From Spirochaetaceae bacterium (GTDB taxonomy: Bacteria > Spirochaetota > Spirochaetia > Treponematales > Breznakiellaceae): a stretch of 7,376 bases of DNA. Position numbers and translations under genes: made by a program. The notes beneath the pieces are model-generated. The model saw nothing but the letters and a program-made list of their open reading frames with translations. It was not told where the DNA came from and searched no databases. The stretch spans positions 1 to 7,376 of the forward strand of contig JAITHF010000103.1 of the NCBI GenBank assembly GCA_031280115.1, in the 5' to 3' direction. The first letter of the stretch is position 1; the number at the start of each line of letters is the position of its first letter. Positions 1 through 3,817 of the stretch are shown here, one piece after another.

Positions 1-100
1 ATCTGAGTCAAATCTTTCTAAATCTGAGCCGGATCTTTCTAAATCTGAGTCAAATCTTTCTAAATCCGAGTCAGATCTATTCAAATCCGAGCCGGATTTT
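1..100. repeat. 21-bp tandem repeat array, cut by the left window edge
   Basis: Units start at 1, 22, 43 and 64, with a fifth decaying copy at 85. Units 1 and 3 are identical. Unit 2 differs at four positions (TCAA replaced by CCGG in its middle), so a 42-bp dimer period is superimposed. Because 21 is a multiple of three, the array can be read as heptapeptides on both strands: SESNLSK-type units on the plus strand in frame 2, and SDLERFD-type units on the minus strand. Neither reading has a start codon inside the window that would make a convincing gene. The array could be the 3' coding end or untranslated tail of a gene further left, or an intergenic satellite. Confidence 0.85.
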
Positions 101-109
101 CCCGCTCCG

Positions 110-142
110 GCGGCGCTTCCTGCTGGCGGCGCCGCGTTTTTT
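110..142 (+). terminator. Rho-independent terminator for a rightward gene left of the window
   Basis: A seven-base-pair all-G/C stem (110-116 with 129-135, plus a possible U-G pair at 117/128) closes a loop of about ten bases and is followed at once by six T residues (137-142). Only the plus strand has the T run, so it should stop transcription arriving from the left, across the tandem repeat array. This implies a rightward transcription unit whose end is near or inside the array. Confidence 0.7.
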
Positions 143-153
143 ACGGTCTCTAT

Positions 154-170
154 CCTGTCTTTAAGACGGG
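154..170 (+). other. Short hairpin in the leader of the small ORF
   Basis: Bases 154-160 (CCTGTCT) pair with 164-170 (AGACGGG) through one wobble and a three-base loop. A run of five T follows at 179-183, eight bases away, so this is at best a weak terminator or attenuator. No convincing promoter hexamers were found between 143 and 183. Confidence 0.3.
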
Positions 171-183
171 TAACTCTATTTTT

Positions 184-189
184 AAGGAG
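184..189 (+). promoter_or_regulatory. Ribosome binding site for the small ORF
   Basis: AAGGAG lies nine bases before the ATG at 199. A TTG at 193 in the same frame is only three bases away, too close, so this site decides the start at 199. The same AAGGAGTT octamer precedes the WD40 gene. Confidence 0.7.
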
Positions 190-198
190 TTATTGCGT

Positions 199-495
199 AT
201 GTATTATTACCCAAAATGGCTTCCCAAGGAGCGCCTCCGCATCGTGCAGAAGGCGGGAACCGCGGCGATTGCCGCGCCCCGCTGGGAAGTCTTGAACGCC
301 CGGGTCCGCGCGGCGTTTGAGCGGCTTATTGCGGCTATGCAGGACGTGAAAGACCGGTATTTCACGTCCCCGCCGCTGCTCATCAAAGAGAATTTGGAGG
401 GTCATAGACCCTCCAAACCACCCATTAGCGCAACGTGCTTTGAGCAACTAACGCCATCGAATTCCGCTGAGGCGCCGCTTCTGGGTTGTGACTAA
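199..495 (+). CDS. Small hypothetical protein, possibly truncated or decayed at its C-terminus
   Basis: This ORF has 98 codons and starts at ATG 199 behind a well-spaced AAGGAG. I do not recognise a named family. Residues 1-8 are aromatic-rich (MYYYPKW). Residues 9 to about 55 are rich in Ala, Arg, Glu and Leu and look helical, and the segment around KDRYFTSPPLL ends this well-formed part. There is no signal peptide and no membrane segment. From about residue 65 the composition changes (Ser, Pro, Thr, Cys), exactly where a perfect inverted repeat lies in the DNA (393-417). From memory only, the first part resembles longer hypothetical proteins of termite-gut treponemes, which would make this a shortened copy. 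That is an unverified inference. It may be a real small protein, or a remnant whose 3' part was replaced. The next gene starts 168 bases downstream with its own ribosome binding site, so co-transcription is possible but not shown. Confidence 0.5.
   Translation: MYYYPKWLPKERLRIVQKAGTAAIAAPRWEVLNARVRAAFERLIAAMQDVKDRYFTSPPLLIKENLEGHRPSKPPISATCFEQLTPSNSAEAPLLGCD
393..417. repeat. Perfect 11-bp inverted repeat inside the small ORF
   Basis: TTTGGAGGGTC at 393-403 is the exact reverse complement of 407-417, with a three-base loop (ATA). No T run follows, so it is not a classical terminator. It sits where the small ORF stops looking like normal coding sequence, which fits the edge or core of a small palindromic dispersed element. 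That reading is inference. Confidence 0.75.
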
Positions 496-562
496 AACCG
501 CAAACCCTCCCGCCGCGAGAAGCACCTGAATCACCCGCAGGGTGTGAAACAGCCGCAGGCTG
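483..562 (+). other. String of small hairpins between the small ORF and the WD40 gene
   Basis: Three stems can be drawn. The first pairs 483-490 with 499-507, with one bulged base, and its loop holds the stop codon of the small ORF. The second is CACCC-GCA-GGGTG at 532-544. The third is CAGCC-GCA-GGCTG at 550-562. The last two share the same design (five pairs, loop GCA) and are only five bases apart. None is followed by a T run. They could form a structured leader of the WD40 mRNA or belong to a palindromic repeat element. No convincing sigma-70 promoter was found in 496-663; the best -10-like match, near 571-578, is poor. Confidence 0.45.
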
Positions 563-650
563 GGGGGTTGTATAGGATGGGGGAATTTGGTACCATGCTC
601 CTAACGTTTAAAGCAGGGGGCGGCGATGGCCGTTCCCGCATACTACTGTC

Positions 651-656
651 AAGGAG
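651..656 (+). promoter_or_regulatory. Ribosome binding site for the WD40 gene
   Basis: AAGGAG lies seven bases before ATG 664. Its position, together with the signal-peptide-like sequence that follows this ATG, fixes the start at 664 instead of in-frame GTG 544 or ATG 577, which have no such site. Confidence 0.85.
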
Positions 657-663
657 TTTTGTT

Positions 664-3600
664 ATGAAACAGAAACTGCGAAATACCATGCTGGCGCTCT
701 GCCTTATGGCTGGTTTCACCGTTGAGACCCCTGCCGAAGGAAACAGCGTATGGTCTGTGGCGTTTAGCCCGGACGGTTCCCGCATCGTCTCAGGGGCGTA
801 TACAACCGTAAAAATCTGGGACGCCGGAACCGTGCAAGAACTGCTGACCCTCTCAGGACATACCAAAACCGTTTACGCCGCGGCCTACAGCGGCGACGGC
901 TCCCTCATCGCCTCCGGCTCGGAAGATACGACCGTGAAAATCTGGGACGCCGGAACCGGCAAAGAACGCTTTACCCTCTCAGGACATACCGGCCCGGTCC
1001 AGTCAATCGCGTTCAGCCGCGACGGTTCCCGCATCGCCTCCGGCGCGGACGGCGGGGCGGTAAAAATCTGGGACGCTGAAAGCGGCGAAGAACTGCTTAC
1101 TATCCCCGGCGCAGGCCCGGAGGGCGGCGCGGTCTTTGCCCTCGGCTTTAGCCCGGACGGAAGCAGAATCCTTGCCGCCGGCGGCAGCGGGGAACAGGGT
1201 ATCCTCACGGTATGGGATTCTGTAACCGGCGGGGAAATCCTTGCCCTCTCAGGCCACGCCTCACAGGTGCTTGCCGCGGCCTACAGCGGCGACGGCTCCC
1301 GCATCGCCTCTGCCTCCGCTGACGCCTCTGTCAAAATCTGGGACGCTGAAACCGGGGAAGAGCGCTTTTCTTTCGAGGGCGGCGGCCAGCAAGGGGCCTC
1401 AAGAGTCCTCGCGTTCAGCCCTGACAGCGCGCAGGTGGCCGCAGTATCCGGCGATAACACGGTGAAGATCTGGGACGCTGAAACCGGCGAAGAACTCCTA
1501 ACCTTTGCGGGGCAGGAAGAGCAGGTCCGCAGCCTGGGGTACAGCCCGGATAAATCCCTCATCGCCTTAGGCGCTGACAACGGGAATATCTTGCTGCTGG
1601 ATACCCAAGCAGAAAGCGTGCTTGCCCAATGGTTCCACGCAGGAGACGGCGGGAGCGGCGCCGGAGGCGGGGAGGACGCCGGGCCTGCCAAAGTAAGCGG
1701 TAAGGAAACCGCCACCCTCGCCGGGCATGAAAGCCATGTCCGCGCCATAGCCTACAGCGGCGACGGGTCCCGCATTATCTCAGGGTCAACGGATAAAACC
1801 GTGAAGATCTGGGACATTGAAACCGAAGAAACAATCCTCACCCTTTCCGGGCATACCGCCGCGGTGCGGGCTGTGGCCTACAGCCCGGACGGGAAGTCCG
1901 CGGCCTCCGGCTCTGACGATAAGACCATAAAGATATGGGACAGCGAAACCGGCGAAGAACGGCTCACCCTTACCGGCCACAGCGCCTATGTCAACGCGGT
2001 GGCGTATAACCCGGACGGGGACCGCCTCGTTTCCGGCAGCGCGGACAACACGATAAAAATCTGGGACAGCGAAACAGGGGGCCTGCTCAAGACCCTCGCC
2101 GGCCACCGCGCGTATGTCCGAACCGTGGCATACAGCCCGGACGGGTCCCTCATCGCCTCCGGCTCAAATGACAAGACCATAAAGATATGGGACAGCGAAA
2201 CAGGGGACCTGCTCAAGACCCTCGCCGGCCACACCGCCTATGTATGGTCAGTGGCGTTCAGCCCTGACGGGTCCCGCCTTGTTTCCGGCTCCACTGACGA
2301 CACGGTGAAAATATGGGACATTGAAACCGGCGGCACCCTTCAAACATTGAAGGGCCACGATAACTGGGTGTATGCGGTTGCCTTCAGCCCTGACGGGAAA
2401 CGGGTTGTGTCAGGCTCTCTTGATAAGACGCTCAAGGTGTGGGACGTTGGGACCGGCGAAGAACTGGTAACGCTGAGCGGCCATACTGACAACGTGCTTA
2501 CTGTGGCGTACAGCCCGGATGGAGAGAGCGTGGCTTCAGGATCCTATGACAAGACCATAAAAATCTGGGAACTTACCACTGAGGGCGAAGAGAAGAAAAG
2601 CGCCAAAGAAGGGGCGCCGCGCACCCTTGCGGGCCACAGCGACGCCATACGTTCTGTGGGGTACAGCCCGGACGGGAAGTATGTAGTGTCAGCCTCAGAG
2701 GATACTACGATAAAGATATGGGACGCCGCCACAGGCAAGAACCTTGAGACCCTCACCGGCCATACCGCGCCGGTTCAGTCCGCAGCCTACAGCCCGGACG
2801 GGAAGCGCATTATTTCAGGCGCGGATGACAAGACCCTGAGAATCTGGAATACGGCCCCTGGCGAACCGGGCGCCGGCGCCGCGGAGGGCGCAGGGGCAGA
2901 TGAAGCGGAGGGCGGCGCAGATGAAACGGACGCCGCAGGTGAAGCGGGCGCCCCGGAGCCGGCGGAGGGGGCGCGGGAAGCCGCCGTTATCACCGGCCAC
3001 GCCGACTTTGTGCGCTCAGCGGCGTTCAGCCCCGACGGTTCCCGCGCCGCTTCGGCGTCAAGGGACATGACCGTGAAAATCTGGGACACAGAGAGCGGTG
3101 AAGAGGTCCTTACCCTTACGGGCCACACTGACCATGTGCAGGCAGCGGCGTACAGCCCTGACGGAACCCGGGTTATCTCCGGCTCAAAAGATACCACCAT
3201 AAAGATATGGGCCGCTGCAACCGGCGAGGAACTTGCCACCCTGAGCGGCCATACCGGATGGGTAAACGATGTGGCGTACAGCCCTGACGGGAGCCTTATT
3301 ATTTCCGCTTCTATTGATAACACGGTGAAAATCTGGAATGCTGAGACCGGCGAAGAAGTGCTTACGTTTACCGGCCATGAGAACCGCGTGCAGTCTGCGG
3401 CGTTCAGCCCTGACGGGGCTCTGGCCGCGTCCGCTTCTAATGATAAAACCGTGAAAGTGTGGGACCCGGCCACAGGCAGAGAATATCTTACGTTTACCGG
3501 CCACAGCGGTACGGTGCGGGCCCTGGCGTTCAGCCCTGACGGAGCGCATATTGCCTCCGGCTCCGACGACAGCACCGTCAAGATATGGGATGTGGCGATT

Positions 3601-3690
3601 GATGAAAGAGGGGAGGTCAGCGAAGATACCCTTCAAATAGAAAACGCGGAAGATGAAGAAGAGGAAGAGACAGAAGAATTTGGAATGTAG
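664..3690 (+). CDS. Exported protein of 21 WD40 repeats, predicted triple beta-propeller
   Basis: The gene has 1008 codons. Residues 1-24 look like a signal peptide: basic start (MKQKLRN), hydrophobic core (about 9-20), and likely cleavage after TPA. The only cysteine I see is in that signal (C13), so the mature protein would be cysteine-free, as often found outside the cytoplasm. From about 27 to 976 there are 21 WD40 repeats, mostly 42 residues, with the pattern GH-xxx-V, then SPDG, SGS-x-D, T(V/I)KIWD. Linkers fall after repeat 7 (Gly-rich, about 326-348) and repeat 14 (charged, about 637-651), which suggests propellers of blades 1-7, 8-14 and 15-21. An acidic Ala/Gly-rich insert (730-774) sits between blades 16 and 17. 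Blade 7 is degenerate (NILLLD in place of the KIWD motif) and blades 4 and 6 have longer loops. The tail (about 980-1008) is very acidic. WD40 propellers are binding scaffolds; no catalytic domain, NTPase or kinase is present, and the partner is unknown. The gene converges on rpoC and looks more GC-rich than it. Confidence 0.92.
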   Translation: MKQKLRNTMLALCLMAGFTVETPAEGNSVWSVAFSPDGSRIVSGAYTTVKIWDAGTVQELLTLSGHTKTVYAAAYSGDGSLIASGSEDTTVKIWDAGTGKERFTLSGHTGPVQSIAFSRDGSRIASGADGGAVKIWDAESGEELLTIPGAGPEGGAVFALGFSPDGSRILAAGGSGEQGILTVWDSVTGGEILALSGHASQVLAAAYSGDGSRIASASADASVKIWDAETGEERFSFEGGGQQGASRVLAFSPDSAQVAAVSGDNTVKIWDAETGEELLTFAGQEEQVRSLGYSPDKSLIALGADNGNILLLDTQAESVLAQWFHAGDGGSGAGGGEDAGPAKVSGKETATLAGHESHVRAIAYSGDGSRIISGSTDKTVKIWDIETEETILTLSGHTAAVRAVAYSPDGKSAASGSDDKTIKIWDSETGEERLTLTGHSAYVNAVAYNPDGDRLVSGSADNTIKIWDSETGGLLKTLAGHRAYVRTVAYSPDGSLIASGSNDKTIKIWDSETGDLLKTLAGHTAYVWSVAFSPDGSRLVSGSTDDTVKIWDIETGGTLQTLKGHDNWVYAVAFSPDGKRVVSGSLDKTLKVWDVGTGEELVTLSGHTDNVLTVAYSPDGESVASGSYDKTIKIWELTTEGEEKKSAKEGAPRTLAGHSDAIRSVGYSPDGKYVVSASEDTTIKIWDAATGKNLETLTGHTAPVQSAAYSPDGKRIISGADDKTLRIWNTAPGEPGAGAAEGAGADEAEGGADETDAAGEAGAPEPAEGAREAAVITGHADFVRSAAFSPDGSRAASASRDMTVKIWDTESGEEVLTLTGHTDHVQAAAYSPDGTRVISGSKDTTIKIWAAATGEELATLSGHTGWVNDVAYSPDGSLIISASIDNTVKIWNAETGEEVLTFTGHENRVQSAAFSPDGALAASASNDKTVKVWDPATGREYLTFTGHSGTVRALAFSPDGAHIASGSDDSTVKIWDVAIDERGEVSEDTLQIENAEDEEEEETEEFGM
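2062..2232 (+). repeat. Near-identical direct repeats in blades 10 and 11
   Basis: Bases 2062-2106 and 2188-2232 (45 bases each) match at 44 positions and are exactly 126 bases apart, one blade. They encode the segment from WDSETG to the GH motif. In addition, 1921-1949 and 2173-2201 (29 bases) are identical across two blades. This points to recent duplication or gene conversion within the second propeller. Confidence 0.85.
2851..2985 (+). other. Acidic Ala/Gly-rich insert within the third propeller
   Basis: Codons 730-774 of the WD40 protein encode a low-complexity stretch of Gly, Ala, Glu, Asp and Pro between blades 16 and 17, very GC-rich and imperfectly repetitive (GADEAEGGADETD). It most likely forms a disordered loop leaving the propeller, where the outer strand of blade 16 meets blade 17. 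It does not coincide with a propeller boundary if blades are grouped by seven. Confidence 0.75.
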
Positions 3691-3709
3691 CGCAGTAAGA
3701 AGACCTCAA

Positions 3710-3727
3710 CGCGCATAACGCGCATAA
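3710..3727 (+). repeat. Two tandem copies of a 9-bp sequence in the convergent spacer
   Basis: CGCGCATAA occurs twice in direct succession at 3710-3718 and 3719-3727, followed by a purine-rich stretch with two Shine-Dalgarno-like cores (AAGGAG, AAAGGAGG). No plausible start codon follows at a workable distance, so this is not taken as a gene start. Confidence 0.6.
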
Positions 3728-3743
3728 GGAGTAAAGGAGGATT

Positions 3744-3780
3744 GGGGGGAAGGGACGGCGCCTGCCGTGCCCTTCCCCCC
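3744..3780. terminator. Strong hairpin between the convergent genes, possible bidirectional terminator
   Basis: GGGGGGAAGGG (3744-3754) pairs perfectly with 3770-3780. The stem continues inside with ACGGC/GCCGT around a four-base loop after one bulged base (3769). Sixteen pairs in all make it by far the most stable hairpin of the window. The following bases are only moderately T-rich on either strand (TCTTT on the plus side, AATCCTCCTTT on the minus side). It lies 53 bases after the WD40 stop and 35 bases beyond the rpoC stop, so it can serve both transcripts. Confidence 0.65.
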
Positions 3781-3788
3781 TCTTTAAG

Positions 3789-3817
3789 AGCCCCCAAGCG
3801 CAGCGGGCTATTTTTTT
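3789..3817 (+). terminator. Rho-independent terminator for the WD40 gene, touching the rpoC stop codon
   Basis: AGCCC (3789-3793) pairs with GGGCT (3805-3809) and is followed by seven T residues (3811-3817). The stem is short with an 11-base loop, so it is weak alone, but it follows the strong hairpin at 3744-3780. The T run overlaps the rpoC stop codon (3816-3818 on the other strand), so rightward transcripts may end right at the 3' end of rpoC. Confidence 0.5.

Larger units (their letters stand above)
742..3591 (+). repeat. WD40-coding repeat array, base unit 126 bp, 21 copies
   Basis: Consecutive KIWD-type motifs recur every 42 codons over most of the array. Repeats 8 to 13 are regular. 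Longer units arise at repeats 4, 6, 7, 14 and 16 through loop or linker insertions. Synonymous codons differ between many copies, so most of the array is old. Some pairs, however, are nearly identical at the DNA level (see the 126-bp direct repeat). Repeats 1-7 are the most diverged group. Confidence 0.92.

Noticed and set aside
1..100. CRISPR array
   Set aside because: The 21-bp units are directly adjacent with no spacers, and the copies differ among themselves.
190..447. 85-codon minus-strand ORF opposite the small plus-strand gene
   Set aside because: It has no ribosome binding site, and the plus-strand ORF has a well-placed one and a more natural composition.
571..578. Possible -10 promoter element before the WD40 gene
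   Set aside because: It matches only about four of six consensus positions, and the only -35-like hexamer (544-549) is at a poor spacing.
544..663. In-frame upstream extension of the WD40 gene starting at GTG 544 (or ATG 577)
   Set aside because: No ribosome binding site precedes these codons, the extension would run through the hairpin region, and ATG 664 has AAGGAG at seven bases and begins a signal peptide.
670..720. Lipoprotein signal with the cysteine at residue 13 of the WD40 protein
   Set aside because: The residues before it are L-A-L, with Leu at -1 instead of Gly, Ala or Ser, and the hydrophobic segment before the cysteine is too short.
2787..3581. 264-codon minus-strand ORF, and several similar ones, opposite the WD40 gene
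   Set aside because: They mirror the 42-codon repeat of the plus strand, which happens to lack antisense stops in one frame; the products are periodic Ser/Pro-rich shadows without ribosome binding sites.
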